Below are positions 19,770-28,747 of a stretch of DNA of 64,000 nucleotides, piece after piece. This stretch comes from Methylohalobius crimeensis 10Ki (GTDB lineage: Bacteria > Pseudomonadota > Gammaproteobacteria > Methylococcales > Methylothermaceae). The notes below the pieces were generated by a model, which had not been told where the DNA came from, ran no database searches, and saw nothing but the letters and a program-made list of their open reading frames with translations. Each line of letters opens with the position of its first letter. Positions within the stretch are counted from its first letter, which is position 1. The translations under genes and the position numbers were made by a program. The stretch lies in assembly GCF_000421465.1 (NCBI RefSeq), contig NZ_ATXB01000001.1:1736001-1800000 (forward strand), given 5' to 3'.

Positions 19770-20483
19770 TCACCCCTCCGCCAGCAGACACTCCAATGCG
19801 GGCCGATCGAAGATGCGCACCCATTTGCCTTGCAGCTCGATCCAGCCGGTCTTTTCGAACCGCTTGAGGGTGCGGCTGACGGTGGCCAAGGCGAGATCCA
19901 GGTAATTGCCGATTTCCTTGCGGGTCAATCCCATGGAAAAGGTCTCCCCGGAAAACCCCCGGGCTTCGTAACGCCGGGAAAGATCCAGGAGAAAACCCGC
20001 AAGCCGTTGATCGGCGGGTTTTTTGATGAACACCATCTGCTTGCGCTGAATTCCGATCACATCGCTGGCGTGTCGCAGCATTTCGTGGAACAGGGTGGGA
20101 ATCTTGGTGCAGATGGGGCTGATTTGCCTGGCCGGCAAGGCGCAATAGCTGAGGGTGTCCAGGGCCTGAGCGGAACAATGATAGGCGTTATGGGAAAGGG
20201 CGTCGAAGCCCAGAATCTCACCGGGTAAAAGGAGGGCGAGAATGTGTTCCTGACTTTGATCGTCCTGATAGGTCAGCTTGGCCATTCCCGATTTGATGGC
20301 GATCAGACCGCGGAAGGGGTCCCCGCTTCGAAACAGGACATCGCCTTTATGCAGCACCTTGCGCCGCTGCACGATGTGTTCCAATTGCTCGATCTCACCT
20401 TGGGTCAAACCCCGGGGAAGGCAGGCGGAACCGAAGCCGCAATTGGTGCAGGTAACTTCCATTCCTTGTGGTGTCGTAAACAT
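19770..20483 (-). CDS. fnr: Fnr/Anr-type oxygen-sensing transcription regulator
   Basis: This 237-residue Crp/Fnr regulator has the N-terminal cysteine cluster CTNCGFGSACLP (C-x2-C-x5-C) plus a fourth cysteine in LSYCALP. These are the four ligands of the oxygen-labile 4Fe-4S cluster in Fnr. The helix-turn-helix LTRKEIGNYLDLALATVSRT matches the DNA-reading helix of Fnr. It should switch genes under low oxygen. A second ATG lies at residue 8, but the longer start is kept. It is divergent from the Tus-like gene, with one Ter-like site in between. Confidence 0.93.
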   Translation of the reverse strand: MFTTPQGMEVTCTNCGFGSACLPRGLTQGEIEQLEHIVQRRKVLHKGDVLFRSGDPFRGLIAIKSGMAKLTYQDDQSQEHILALLLPGEILGFDALSHNAYHCSAQALDTLSYCALPARQISPICTKIPTLFHEMLRHASDVIGIQRKQMVFIKKPADQRLAGFLLDLSRRYEARGFSGETFSMGLTRKEIGNYLDLALATVSRTLKRFEKTGWIELQGKWVRIFDRPALECLLAEG

Positions 20484-20549
20484 ATCGTCCCACTTATCGA
20501 GTAATCCACTGTTTACAAATCATACACAAAGAATATGGTTGTGAGAAGC

Positions 20550-20560
20550 TTATACCGTTA
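20550..20560 (-). other. Ter-like site A (left of dif)
   Basis: The minus strand reads TAACGGTATAA here (TTATACCGTTA on plus). It lies 32 bp before the ATG of the Tus-like gene, in an AT-rich stretch that probably holds its promoter. It is inverted relative to the three copies right of dif. Confidence 0.7.
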
Positions 20561-20591
20561 AAATAAAAATAAAATTAATAAACTCGAACCC

Positions 20592-21431
20592 ATGCTTGAT
20601 TCCAACGAAATCACCCTGTGCCGACAATTCGACCGGCTCAAGTCGTCTCTCAACCGCTTCCTGATCCAGTTGGATCGGGAAGCGGCGGCGGCCTGGATAT
20701 TTGATCTGGAAAAAAACGAATATTCCGACGGAGAAGCCCGGCAGCGGCTCGCGGCGGTTCTGGAGCAACTGGAATATCCGGACGATCGGGATGGTCGAGA
20801 AACGGAGATTTGTCCGGGGATCGTGGGCGCATCGCCCAAGTTACTGCATTTGGCCGCGGACCTCAACGAGACTAGAGAAAGTTTCAAGCGCGCCGTCCTC
20901 GAAGTCAATCGTAAGGACCGGGAAACCGCTCACCGCATCATGAAGCAGCAGGGCTACGCCAGGATACATTTCAAGCAGATCTATCGCCATCTGCCGATCC
21001 TGCTGAAGAAACCGGATTCGGTGCGCTTCACCTGGGGGATGACCCGATCGATCAAAAAGATTTCCCGCCAAGAAGCCTACCGCAAACTGATCGCTTTGAC
21101 CGGGGATAATCCGACGCTCGGATTTCAGCGACAACTGGAGGCATTGGCGGCACACCCCAAGGATGAGCCGATCGCCATCGTCCAGGATCTGAAACCGCAC
21201 ATCAAAGCGAACGTGTGCTGGGTGAAAGGCACCGGGAGAGACAAAGAGGTGACTCGAAAAATGATCAGCGCGGCTTTGGCGGTATTGATTCCCTTGGATC
21301 CGGGGGAGAGGCTGCCCACGTATTCGGCCGCTTATCCCGGCAGCCGCAAACCCCGGAAATCCCGGGCGGACGTGAAGATCGAAGCCGAAGCGTTTTTGCC
21401 GTCGATCCGGGGGCATCGATATCTCGAATAA
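20592..21431 (+). CDS. tus: Tus-like replication terminus site-binding protein
   Basis: This 279-residue protein has no signal peptide or membrane segment. Two regions align by eye with E. coli Tus. YRHLPILLKKPDSVRFTWG followed by RSIKKISRQEAYRKL matches the Tus stretch with YRTL, DPATLRFGW and HIIKNLHRDE. KANVCWVKGTGRDKEV matches the region around IARVWYKGDQKQV. E. coli Tus is 309 residues. Tus binds Ter sites and stops replication forks from one side. Support comes from context: a dif site 8 bp after the stop, and a repeated polar 11-mer in its own upstream region and elsewhere. No strong Shine-Dalgarno sequence was seen. Confidence 0.75.
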   Translation: MLDSNEITLCRQFDRLKSSLNRFLIQLDREAAAAWIFDLEKNEYSDGEARQRLAAVLEQLEYPDDRDGRETEICPGIVGASPKLLHLAADLNETRESFKRAVLEVNRKDRETAHRIMKQQGYARIHFKQIYRHLPILLKKPDSVRFTWGMTRSIKKISRQEAYRKLIALTGDNPTLGFQRQLEALAAHPKDEPIAIVQDLKPHIKANVCWVKGTGRDKEVTRKMISAALAVLIPLDPGERLPTYSAAYPGSRKPRKSRADVKIEAEAFLPSIRGHRYLE

Positions 21432-21438
21432 ATTGCTA

Positions 21439-21466
21439 ATTTAACATAATATACATTATGCGAAGT
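21439..21466 (-). other. dif: Chromosome dimer resolution site dif
   Basis: Read on the minus strand, the 28 bp site has XerC arm ACTTCGCATAA, centre TGTATA and XerD arm TTATGTTAAAT. It matches E. coli dif (recalled from memory) at 25 of 28 positions. All three differences lie in the outer four bases of the XerC arm, the part that varies most between species. XerCD recombine dimeric chromosomes here under FtsK control. It lies in the 61 bp gap between the Tus-like gene and thiO. Confidence 0.95.
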
Positions 21467-21492
21467 TTGACATCCGGGCTTTGCGGTCTTTG

Positions 21493-22584
21493 CTACGGAC
21501 GGTTTTCGGGTAGAAAAGCCGCCGGATCCAGAATCGGCGTTCTATCCAGCACCAAATCCGCCAATAATCGGGACGCCGCAGGTCCCATGACCACGCCGTT
21601 GCGGAAATGGCCGCAGTTGTAATACAAGTTGGCCAACTGGGGGTGTCGCCCGATATACGGAATTCCATCCGGCGCGGCCGGACGAAGTCCGGCCCATTGA
21701 AGCACCACCGGACAAGCTTCCAGCGCCGGAAGCGTCTCCACAGCGAACCGGTACAAAGACTGATAAGCGGTCTCGGTCGGACGTTTATCGAAACCTGCTT
21801 CCTCCACCGTGCTCCCTGAAAGTATGCGCCCGTCAATGCGCGGAATCAGATAATGTTGGCCCTGCTGCACCATCGTGGAAAGAAGTTTGGGTGGGGCCTT
21901 GATCAGCAGCATTTGGCCCTTGACCGGTCGGACTTCCGGCTGCCAGAGATCGCCCATCAGCCACTGGGAAGACCAAGCACCGGCTGTCACCACAAAGACA
22001 TCGGATCGGATTTCCTCTCCGGGCGTCTGGACCGCCACGACCCGGCCGCCGCTGAGGCGAAGCCCGGTCACGGGGGTCTTGTCTTTCAATGCGACGCCAC
22101 GCTGACGCAAATCCAGCGTCAGCGCTTTCAGCATCCGGGGGTTGCGTATTTGCGCGATCCCGGGAACCCAGAGCGGTTGGCCGCCGGCCACCCGCCGAAG
22201 CCCCGGTTGTATCTGCTCAATCCCGCTCGAATCCGGGCTGTCCCAGTCGATCCCGAGCCTGCGGCACCATTGCGCGGCCGCATCGAAGTTTTCCAAATTC
22301 AGCCAGAGCATCCCGCATCGCTGCCACTGTGGATCGATGCCGCTAGCCCGAGCTAAGGACTCGGAAAGCGCCGGATAATACTGTTGACTCCATCGAGACA
22401 AGCGCTCAATGGGTTCCGGTTGGCGCCAGGGATATAAGGGAGAGAGAATTCCGCCCCCCGCCCACGAGGCCTCTCGGCCGATCTCAGCGCGTTCGAGCAC
22501 GCTCACTCGCCAGCCGGAAATCGCCAGCTCGCGCGCGCACAACAAGCCGCTGATACCGCCGCCAAGAATGACGCACTCAGTCAT
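21493..22584 (-). CDS. thiO: Glycine oxidase ThiO
   Basis: This 363-residue FAD-dependent amine oxidase makes iminoglycine for the thiazole half of thiamine. The FAD-binding motif is VILGGGISGLLCARELA. A DAO-family C-terminus includes WAGLRPAAPDGIPYIG and GHFRNGVVMGPAASRLLAD. The start at ATG 22584 (MTECVILGGG) removes an unsupported 10-residue extension. No thiG or thiS is adjacent in the window. Confidence 0.88.
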   Translation of the reverse strand: MTECVILGGGISGLLCARELAISGWRVSVLERAEIGREASWAGGGILSPLYPWRQPEPIERLSRWSQQYYPALSESLARASGIDPQWQRCGMLWLNLENFDAAAQWCRRLGIDWDSPDSSGIEQIQPGLRRVAGGQPLWVPGIAQIRNPRMLKALTLDLRQRGVALKDKTPVTGLRLSGGRVVAVQTPGEEIRSDVFVVTAGAWSSQWLMGDLWQPEVRPVKGQMLLIKAPPKLLSTMVQQGQHYLIPRIDGRILSGSTVEEAGFDKRPTETAYQSLYRFAVETLPALEACPVVLQWAGLRPAAPDGIPYIGRHPQLANLYYNCGHFRNGVVMGPAASRLLADLVLDRTPILDPAAFLPENRP

Positions 22585-22655
22585 CATATCGTCCGAATAT
22601 CGAAAATTACCCAATCCAATGTAGACAATACCTGAAAAACGTGATTACAATTGAC

Positions 22656-22716
22656 ACCGTCGAATTTTTCGACGGACACAGATTGTAACCGATCCGTGTC
22701 ACCCCAATACTTGGGG
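22656..22716 (+). promoter_or_regulatory. Three consecutive hairpins before a small membrane-protein gene
   Basis: Perfect inverted repeats CCGTCGAA/TTCGACGG (22657-22675) and CCCCAA/TTGGGG (22702-22716) flank an imperfect one (ACACAGAT...ATCCGTGT). They lie 37-97 bp before the ATG of the 56-residue gene and could form a structured leader RNA or operators. Confidence 0.45.
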
Positions 22717-22752
22717 ATTTACTATAACAATTGACTTAGAGAGGTAGGAGAA

Positions 22753-22923
22753 ATGGCAAACGAAGAAAAGCAGGAAAAAGATAATTTCTGGCTGATCATC
22801 GGCGTCCTGATCGCTGCTGTGGTGGTTGGTGTGATTCTGTTCAAGAAGCGGGAAACCTCCACGGTCCAATATGAAGCTTGGGAAGAGATCAGACAGGAAG
22901 AAGCAGCTGCAAGAAATCGATAA
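22753..22923 (+). CDS. Small single-pass membrane protein, 56 aa
   Basis: The product has a charged N-terminus (MANEEKQEKD), one hydrophobic segment (FWLIIGVLIAAVVVGVILF, about residues 12-30), and a charged C-terminus rich in Glu and Arg. A strong Shine-Dalgarno sequence (GAGGTAGGAG) sits 3 bp before the ATG, and a good terminator lies 32 bp past the stop. These make it a convincing gene despite its size. The family was not recognised. Confidence 0.75.
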   Translation: MANEEKQEKDNFWLIIGVLIAAVVVGVILFKKRETSTVQYEAWEEIRQEEAAARNR

Positions 22924-22954
22924 TAATTTCTTTCCCGAGATTTTCGAAGTTGGA

Positions 22955-22981
22955 AAGCCCTGCCTCGGCAGGGCTTTTCTT
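22955..22981 (+). terminator. Terminator of the small membrane-protein gene
   Basis: The hairpin AAGCCCTGC/GCAGGGCTT with loop CTCG is followed by TTCT. It stands between convergent genes and is stronger on the plus strand. Confidence 0.8.
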
Positions 22982-22984
22982 ATC

Positions 22985-24076
22985 CTAGACGTTAAAACGG
23001 AAGTGAATGACATCCCCGTCCTGGACGACATAGTCCTTCCCTTCCAAGCGCCATTTACCCGCCTCCTTGGCTCCCTGTTCTCCTTTATAGCGAATGAAGT
23101 CCTCGTAGGAGACCACTTCAGCGCGGATGAAGCCCTTCTCGAAATCGCTGTGAATAACGCCGGCCGCCTGGGGTGCGGTAGCCCCGATGCGCACGGTCCA
23201 AGCCCGGACCTCCTTGACGCCGGCGGTAAAAAAAGTCTGCAGGTTCAATAAACGATAAGCGGCCCGCACCACCCGATCGAGCCCCGGCTCATCGAGCCCC
23301 AGTTCTTCCAGAAATGCCGACCGGTCTTCGTCCTCCAATTGAGCGATTTCCGCCTCCAGAGCGGCGCAAACCGCCACTACTTGCGCGCCTTCCGCTTCCG
23401 CGTATTCCCGGACTTTATCCAACAAAGGATTATTTTCAAAGCCGCCTTCCTGGACATTGGCGACATAAAGCGTGGGCTTGGCGGTCAGCAGATGCAGTTG
23501 CCGCAACCGGGTCCTCTCATCCTCGTCCAATTCGAGAACCCGCACCGGTCGGCCTTCGTCCAGACAGACCGCGATTTTCCCCAGCAAGGCCTTTTGCGCC
23601 AAGGCCTCCTTGTCGCCCGATTTGGACGCGCGCTGCGCCCGAACCCTGGCTTTCTCCACGGTATCCATATCGGCGAGCATCAGTTCGGTGTTGATGACCT
23701 CGATGTCGCGAATCGGGTCCACCGAACCGGCTACGTGGGTGACGTCTCCATCCTCGAAGCAGCGCACCACATGGGCGATGGCGTCGGTTTCCCGGATATG
23801 GCCCAAGAACTGATTGCCGAGCCCTTCTCCTTTCGACGCCCCCGCTACCAGACCGGCGATGTCCACGAACTCGATGGTGGTGGGAAGCGTCCGTTGGGGA
23901 TTGACGATCTCGGCCAATTTGACAAGTCGGGGATCCGGAACCGGAACGATCCCCACATTGGGGTCGATGGTACAGAAGGGATAGTTTTCCGCCGCGATTT
24001 CAGCGCGGGTCAAGGCATTGAACAAGGTCGACTTGCCTACGTTGGGCAGGCCGACGATACCGCAGTATAAAGCCAT
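22985..24076 (-). CDS. ychF: Redox-regulated ATPase YchF
   Basis: This 363-residue Obg-family protein is highly conserved and binds ribosomes. It contains [12 protein letters not shown] near residue 8, a DIAGL G3 motif, and the G4 variant NVQE (NxxE in place of NKxD), which gives YchF its preference for ATP. A C-terminal TGS domain ends in [17 protein letters not shown] 24076 is used because it gives the standard 363 residues. Confidence 0.97.
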   Translation of the reverse strand: MALYCGIVGLPNVGKSTLFNALTRAEIAAENYPFCTIDPNVGIVPVPDPRLVKLAEIVNPQRTLPTTIEFVDIAGLVAGASKGEGLGNQFLGHIRETDAIAHVVRCFEDGDVTHVAGSVDPIRDIEVINTELMLADMDTVEKARVRAQRASKSGDKEALAQKALLGKIAVCLDEGRPVRVLELDEDERTRLRQLHLLTAKPTLYVANVQEGGFENNPLLDKVREYAEAEGAQVVAVCAALEAEIAQLEDEDRSAFLEELGLDEPGLDRVVRAAYRLLNLQTFFTAGVKEVRAWTVRIGATAPQAAGVIHSDFEKGFIRAEVVSYEDFIRYKGEQGAKEAGKWRLEGKDYVVQDGDVIHFRFNV

Positions 24077-24179
24077 GGTTATTCTGTCGGGTAAAAATTC
24101 ATCAATTATACGGGACCGGGAGATAACGGCCAAATGCAAATGATCCCGGCGGTTTTACCGGCTCTCGATGAAAACCGAT

Positions 24180-24216
24180 CGCAGCATCCATGCTGCGAAT
24201 GGATATTTCTATCCAT
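24180..24216 (-). repeat. Paired hairpins at the 3' end of manC
   Basis: A perfect palindrome CGCAGCATCCATGCTGCG (24180-24197) adjoins ATGGATA/TATCCAT (24199-24216), which overlaps the manC stop. On the minus strand they are followed by GATCGGTTTTC. They could act as a weak terminator or be a short repeat. Confidence 0.5.
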
Positions 24217-25663
24217 CCTGGTTTTTTGATTCCGGGAACCTTTGAATATCGTCCTCGCCCAAATAGGCGCCGGATTGCACTTCGATCAGCTCCAAGGGGA
24301 TCCTGCCGGGATTCTCCAGGCGGTGCTTGACCCCGACCGGAATGTAAGTGGATTGGTTCTCGGTCAGCAGAAAAGTTTCCTCGTCCCGAGTAATCCGCGC
24401 GGTCCCCTTCACCACCACCCAATGTTCCGCCCGGTGATGATGCAGCTGCGTCGTCACGAAAGCCCCGGGGCGAACAGTCAGGCGATTGACTTGATAGCGC
24501 TCCCCGGTGCCGATGGATTCGATCGCACCCCACGGGCGATGAATCTTGAGATGCTGCAAGTATTCGGGACGCCCCTGATCCTTCAAATATTGGGCCACAA
24601 CCTTGACCTGTTGCCCCATGCCCTTGTGCGCTACCAGAAGCGCGTCCGCGGTCTCGGCGATGATAAGATCCTCCACCCCCAAGGCGGCCACGAAGCGGTC
24701 TTCGGCGTGGATCAGACAATTTTTCGCTGCTTTGAGAAAAACGTCACCGTGGGTAATATTGTTGTTTTCATCCCCCGGGGTCACTTCCCACAACGCCGGC
24801 CATGCCCCCAGATCCGACCAGTCGGCGTCCAACGGCAGAACCACCGTTCGATTAGGCGTCTGACCGACAATTTTCTCCATGACGGCGTAATCGATGGAAT
24901 CGGCGGGACAATCCTCGAAGGACGTTGGATCGAGACGGAAAAAATCCGCATCCCGGCTACCCCGATCGACGGTTGCTTTACAGGCGGTAAAAATATCGGG
25001 GCGGAATTGCTCGATGGCATCCAACCACACCGACGCGCGCAGAATGAAAATCCCGCTGTTCCAGCTATAGTCGCCCGAGGCGAGATAGGCTTGGGCGGTA
25101 TTCAAATCCGGCTTTTCCACGAAAGCTTCCAAAGCTCGGGTTCGGCCTTGGACGTTTCGACCGGCGCGCAAGTAACCGAAACCGGTCTCGGGGCGGGTGG
25201 GTACGATCCCGAAAGTGGCGATGGCCCCCTCCGCCGCCAGGGCAACCGCTTCGGCTAAAGTGGCGCAAAATTCCTCGCGGTTTTTGATCACATGATCGGA
25301 CGGCATCACCGCCAAAACCGGATCCCCTACTTCCCGCACCGCCAGCAAAGCGGCCGCGGTCAACGCCGGCGCCGTATTGCGACCGCTCGGTTCGAGCACA
25401 ATCGTCGATTGCTCCCGTTGCAACTGGCGCAATTGCTCGGCCACCAAAAAGCGATGGACTTCATTGCAAACCACCAAAGGCGAAGAAGGCGAAATACCGG
25501 GGGCGACTTCGGCCAATGCCTGTACCCGTAAAACGGTTTCCTGCAACAGACTGCGATCGCTGGTGAGCGCCAAGAACTGCTTGGGATAAGCCTCTCTGGA
25601 GAGAGGCCACAGGCGCGTGCCTGATCCGCCTGATAAAACGACCGGGGTCAGGGGTATCGTCAT
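24209..25663 (-). CDS. manC: Mannose-1-phosphate guanylyltransferase / mannose-6-phosphate isomerase
   Basis: This bifunctional enzyme of 484 residues makes GDP-mannose for polysaccharides. The N-terminal nucleotidyltransferase has SGGSGTRLWPLSREAYPKQ. The C-terminal cupin-type isomerase has VVKGTARITRDEETFLL and YIPVGVKHRLENPG. It lies 8 bp after a DUF455 gene on the same strand. The ugd gene nearby also feeds sugar nucleotides to polysaccharide synthesis. AlgA and CpsB are other names for the family. Confidence 0.95.
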   Translation of the reverse strand: MTIPLTPVVLSGGSGTRLWPLSREAYPKQFLALTSDRSLLQETVLRVQALAEVAPGISPSSPLVVCNEVHRFLVAEQLRQLQREQSTIVLEPSGRNTAPALTAAALLAVREVGDPVLAVMPSDHVIKNREEFCATLAEAVALAAEGAIATFGIVPTRPETGFGYLRAGRNVQGRTRALEAFVEKPDLNTAQAYLASGDYSWNSGIFILRASVWLDAIEQFRPDIFTACKATVDRGSRDADFFRLDPTSFEDCPADSIDYAVMEKIVGQTPNRTVVLPLDADWSDLGAWPALWEVTPGDENNNITHGDVFLKAAKNCLIHAEDRFVAALGVEDLIIAETADALLVAHKGMGQQVKVVAQYLKDQGRPEYLQHLKIHRPWGAIESIGTGERYQVNRLTVRPGAFVTTQLHHHRAEHWVVVKGTARITRDEETFLLTENQSTYIPVGVKHRLENPGRIPLELIEVQSGAYLGEDDIQRFPESKNQDG

Positions 25664-25671
25664 CTTTTCTC

Positions 25672-26475
25672 CTATTGCTTATTTTGTGCCTGGAGGCGGT
25701 CCATTTCTTCCTGGCTGAATCCAGCCTGCAAACGAAGTTTACGGTTGAACGGCCCCCTCAATCCACCCTGGAAATACTGCTCCAACAAATCGAAATAGAT
25801 CGGCTCGGGAGAGAGTTTCCGATCCCTGCATATCCGGTGAAACCACTTGGACCCCAACGCCACGTGCCCCACTTCATCGGCGAGGATTTTCCGCAAGATC
25901 TTTACGCTGTCCCCATCACCCGCCTGTTTCAATCTTTCGATCATTCCCGGGGTGACATCCAAGCCGCGCGCTTCCATGCAACGCGGCACCAAGGCCAAGC
26001 GCGCGAGCACATCGTGGGCGGTGTCGTCTGCGACCCGCCACAAGCCGTCATGCACCGGCAGTTCTCCGTAATCACTGCCCAATTCGGAAAGCCGTCGGCG
26101 CAGCATTTCGAAATGCCCCAATTCCTCCAGCGTCACCCGGAGCCAATCGTGGTAGTACTCCGTGGGCAATCCGCGAAACCGGTACAAGCCGTCCCAGTGC
26201 AGCAGAATGGCACTGAATTCGATATGGGCGACCGCATGCAGAAGCGCGATCCGGCCGGTTTTCGCATTCAGGCTGCGGCGCGGTAAATCTTTGGGCGGGA
26301 CGAATTGCAGGCATGGCGGCCATCTTACCTGCTCGATCGGAAGCGGCGGTTTTGAGTCGCTGAATGTCAATCCATCCGCCTGACGGAGATCTCGAGCCTT
26401 ACGGGTGATCTCGAGCTTGCTTTCCAAATCCGACGTGATCAGGCATTGTTCGGCCAAATCGAAAATGTTATTCAT
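25672..26475 (-). CDS. DUF455 ferritin-like protein
   Basis: This 267-residue protein carries ferritin-like helices with repeated Glu/His motifs: HAVAHIEFSAILLHWD, TLEELGHFEML, PRCMEARGLD and ILADEVGHVALGSKWF. These suggest a di-iron or di-manganese centre. The family has no firmly established function that I can name. It has no signal peptide and is transcribed just upstream of manC. Confidence 0.85.
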   Translation of the reverse strand: MNNIFDLAEQCLITSDLESKLEITRKARDLRQADGLTFSDSKPPLPIEQVRWPPCLQFVPPKDLPRRSLNAKTGRIALLHAVAHIEFSAILLHWDGLYRFRGLPTEYYHDWLRVTLEELGHFEMLRRRLSELGSDYGELPVHDGLWRVADDTAHDVLARLALVPRCMEARGLDVTPGMIERLKQAGDGDSVKILRKILADEVGHVALGSKWFHRICRDRKLSPEPIYFDLLEQYFQGGLRGPFNRKLRLQAGFSQEEMDRLQAQNKQ

Positions 26476-26504
26476 GGCGTGAATTGATCCGTTTGGGGGT
26501 CGTC

Positions 26505-27443
26505 ATGACCACGCAAATTTATACCCACCCTGCCTGTCTCGAACACGATACCGGACCCGGTCACCCCGAATGCCGAGCCCGCCTCGAAATTATCCATGAA
26601 ACGCTCCATGAACCGCGATTTCAGGATTTGTCCTGGCCGACCATGCCGGCAGCCGATCGGCACCAACTTACCCGAGTCCACCAGGAAACCTACATCGAGC
26701 GAATCAGAGCCGCCATTCCTCAGCGGGGGCTTGCCTACCTGGATCCGGATACGCCGGTCTCGCCCGGTTCCTGGGAGGCCGCCTTACGCGCCGCCGGCGC
26801 CGTCTGTGCCGGGGTGGACGCGGTGCTGGGCGGACAAGCGGATCACGCCTTCTGCGCGGTCCGCCCTCCCGGACACCATGCCGAAGCCGATCGCGCCATG
26901 GGATTCTGTCTGTTCAATAACGTTGCCATCGGCGCGCGTCATGCCCTGGAAACCTTTCAGCTGAATCGCATCGCGATTGTCGACTTCGATGTCCACCACG
27001 GCAACGGCACCCAGGCCGCCTTCCAAAGAGAACCCAAGGTGCTGTATGCTTCCACCCATCAATTTCCTCTCTATCCGGGCACCGGTCGCGCCGATGAAAC
27101 CGGCGTCGGGAATTTGATCAACGTCCCTCTGCCGCCGGGGACCGACGGCAAAGGTTTTCGAACGGCGGCGGAAAAAAACATCCTGCCGGCGCTGGAAACT
27201 TTCCGACCTCAGCTTATCCTGGTCTCTGCCGGCTTCGACGCCCACCGTCTGGACCCCCTCGCCTCCCTGGAACTGGAAGCGGACGATTTCGGTTGGATCA
27301 CATCCCGACTCACGGAATACGATGCTCCCCTCGTCTCCAGCCTGGAAGGCGGCTATCATTTGGAAGCCCTGGCCGCCAGCGTGGCGGCTCACGTGGAAGC
27401 GCTGCTTCAGGGCCGGCCGATGGCGAAATATTCGAAGCCCTGA
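26505..27443 (+). CDS. Histone deacetylase family protein
   Basis: This 312-residue zinc hydrolase is of the AcuC/acetylpolyamine deacetylase type. Key motifs are [19 protein letters not shown], with the catalytic His pair, [12 protein letters not shown] with the zinc ligands, and [15 protein letters not shown] 26505 behind GGGGGT is preferred to the TTG at 26484. Bacterial members remove acetyl groups from small amines or proteins. The substrate here is unknown. Confidence 0.9.
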   Translation: MTTQIYTHPACLEHDTGPGHPECRARLEIIHETLHEPRFQDLSWPTMPAADRHQLTRVHQETYIERIRAAIPQRGLAYLDPDTPVSPGSWEAALRAAGAVCAGVDAVLGGQADHAFCAVRPPGHHAEADRAMGFCLFNNVAIGARHALETFQLNRIAIVDFDVHHGNGTQAAFQREPKVLYASTHQFPLYPGTGRADETGVGNLINVPLPPGTDGKGFRTAAEKNILPALETFRPQLILVSAGFDAHRLDPLASLELEADDFGWITSRLTEYDAPLVSSLEGGYHLEALAASVAAHVEALLQGRPMAKYSKP

Positions 27444-28747
27444 CGACGCAGAAGCCCCGGGTCATAGATGTTGCGGCCGTCGAAAATCACCGCCTGGCGC
27501 AACGCTTGTTTCATGCCGATGAAATCGGGGCTGCGGAATTCGTTCCATTCGGTCACCAGCGCCAAACCGTCGGCGTCTTGCAGCGCCGCCATGGGATCTT
27601 CCACCAGTCGCAGGAGCGCCTCCGGATGCGTCCCCACCTGGGGCCCATAAATCCGGCGGGTTTCTTCCATGGCTACCGGGTCGTAGGCCTGAACCTTCGC
27701 CCCCGCTTCCCATAACGACTCCATCAATGCCCGGCTGGGCGCCTCGCGCATGTCGTCGGTTTTGGGTTTGAACGCCAGTCCCCAAAGAGCGATGGTTTTG
27801 CCTTTCAGGTCGCCGTGATAAAACCCATGGATTTTCTCGAACAAGCGCTGCTTCTGGCGCTCGTTCACCCGATCCACGGCCTGCAGCAACTCGGCCGGAT
27901 AGTCGATATCCCGCGCGGTGCGCTCCAAGGCCTTGACGTCCTTGGGAAAACACGATCCCCCGTAGCCGCACCCCGGATAAATGAAATGGTAGCCGATTCT
28001 GGGGTCGGAACCGATCCCGAGTCGAATATGCTCGATGTCGGCTCCCAAGCGTTCCGCCAGATTGGCCAGTTCGTTCATGAAACTGATTTTGGTGGCCAGC
28101 ATGGCGTTGGCGGCGTATTTGGTCAATTCCGCCGAACGGATATCCATGGCGATGAGGCGGTCGTGATTGCGATTGAAGGGAGCGTAGAGGGCTTTCAAGA
28201 GTTCGGCGGTGCGAGGATTGTCGGTTCCGACGATGATTCGATCCGGTTTCATGAAATCGGTGACGGCCGCCCCTTCCTTGAGAAACTCGGGGTTGGAAAC
28301 CACGTCGAACTCCACTTCCCGTCCTCCGGAAGCGAGAATGGCGGTCATTGCTTCCCGGACCCGATCGGCGGTACCCACCGGAACGGTGGATTTGTTTACC
28401 ACAATGCGGTATTCGTCCATATGTTCGGCAATGGTCCTCGCCACTGCCAGCACATATTGGAGATCGGCGGAACCATCCTCGTCGGGCGGCGTTCCCACGG
28501 CGATAAATTGAAACAATCCGTGCGCCACCGCCTCCCTCGGATCGGTGGTAAAGGTCAAACGACCCGCTTCGCGGTTACGAGCGATGATCTGATCCAGTCC
28601 CGGCTCGTAAATGGGGACCTCGCCCCGGTTGAGGCGCGTCACTTTTTCCTCGTCGATGTCCATGCAAAGGACGTCGTTACCCACTTCCGCGAGACAGGCG
28701 CCGGTCACCAATCCCACATATCCGGATCCGTAAATGGTTACGTTCAT
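27407..28747 (-). CDS. ugd: UDP-glucose 6-dehydrogenase
   Basis: This 446-residue enzyme oxidises UDP-glucose to UDP-glucuronate with NAD. The NAD motif is [18 protein letters not shown]. The catalytic cysteine lies in [16 protein letters not shown]. The gene overlaps the preceding metZ stop by 4 bp and its 3' end overlaps the convergent deacetylase gene by 37 bp. It supplies precursors for exopolysaccharide or capsule. Confidence 0.95.
   Translation of the reverse strand: MNVTIYGSGYVGLVTGACLAEVGNDVLCMDIDEEKVTRLNRGEVPIYEPGLDQIIARNREAGRLTFTTDPREAVAHGLFQFIAVGTPPDEDGSADLQYVLAVARTIAEHMDEYRIVVNKSTVPVGTADRVREAMTAILASGGREVEFDVVSNPEFLKEGAAVTDFMKPDRIIVGTDNPRTAELLKALYAPFNRNHDRLIAMDIRSAELTKYAANAMLATKISFMNELANLAERLGADIEHIRLGIGSDPRIGYHFIYPGCGYGGSCFPKDVKALERTARDIDYPAELLQAVDRVNERQKQRLFEKIHGFYHGDLKGKTIALWGLAFKPKTDDMREAPSRALMESLWEAGAKVQAYDPVAMEETRRIYGPQVGTHPEALLRLVEDPMAALQDADGLALVTEWNEFRSPDFIGMKQALRQAVIFDGRNIYDPGLLRRQGFEYFAIGRP

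Noticed and set aside
18909-20228. 439-codon plus-strand open frame
   Set aside because: It shadows the permease gene and then the antisense strand of fnr, both well supported.
20531-20549. Possible E. coli-type Ter sequence (AATATGGTTGTGAGAA) before the Tus-like gene
   Set aside because: It fits the E. coli Ter consensus only with an inserted base and several mismatches and is not repeated elsewhere. The TAACGGTATAA motif is far better supported.
24121-24129. Partial Ter-like match (AGATAACGG)
   Set aside because: The second half of the motif is missing, so it was not counted as a site.
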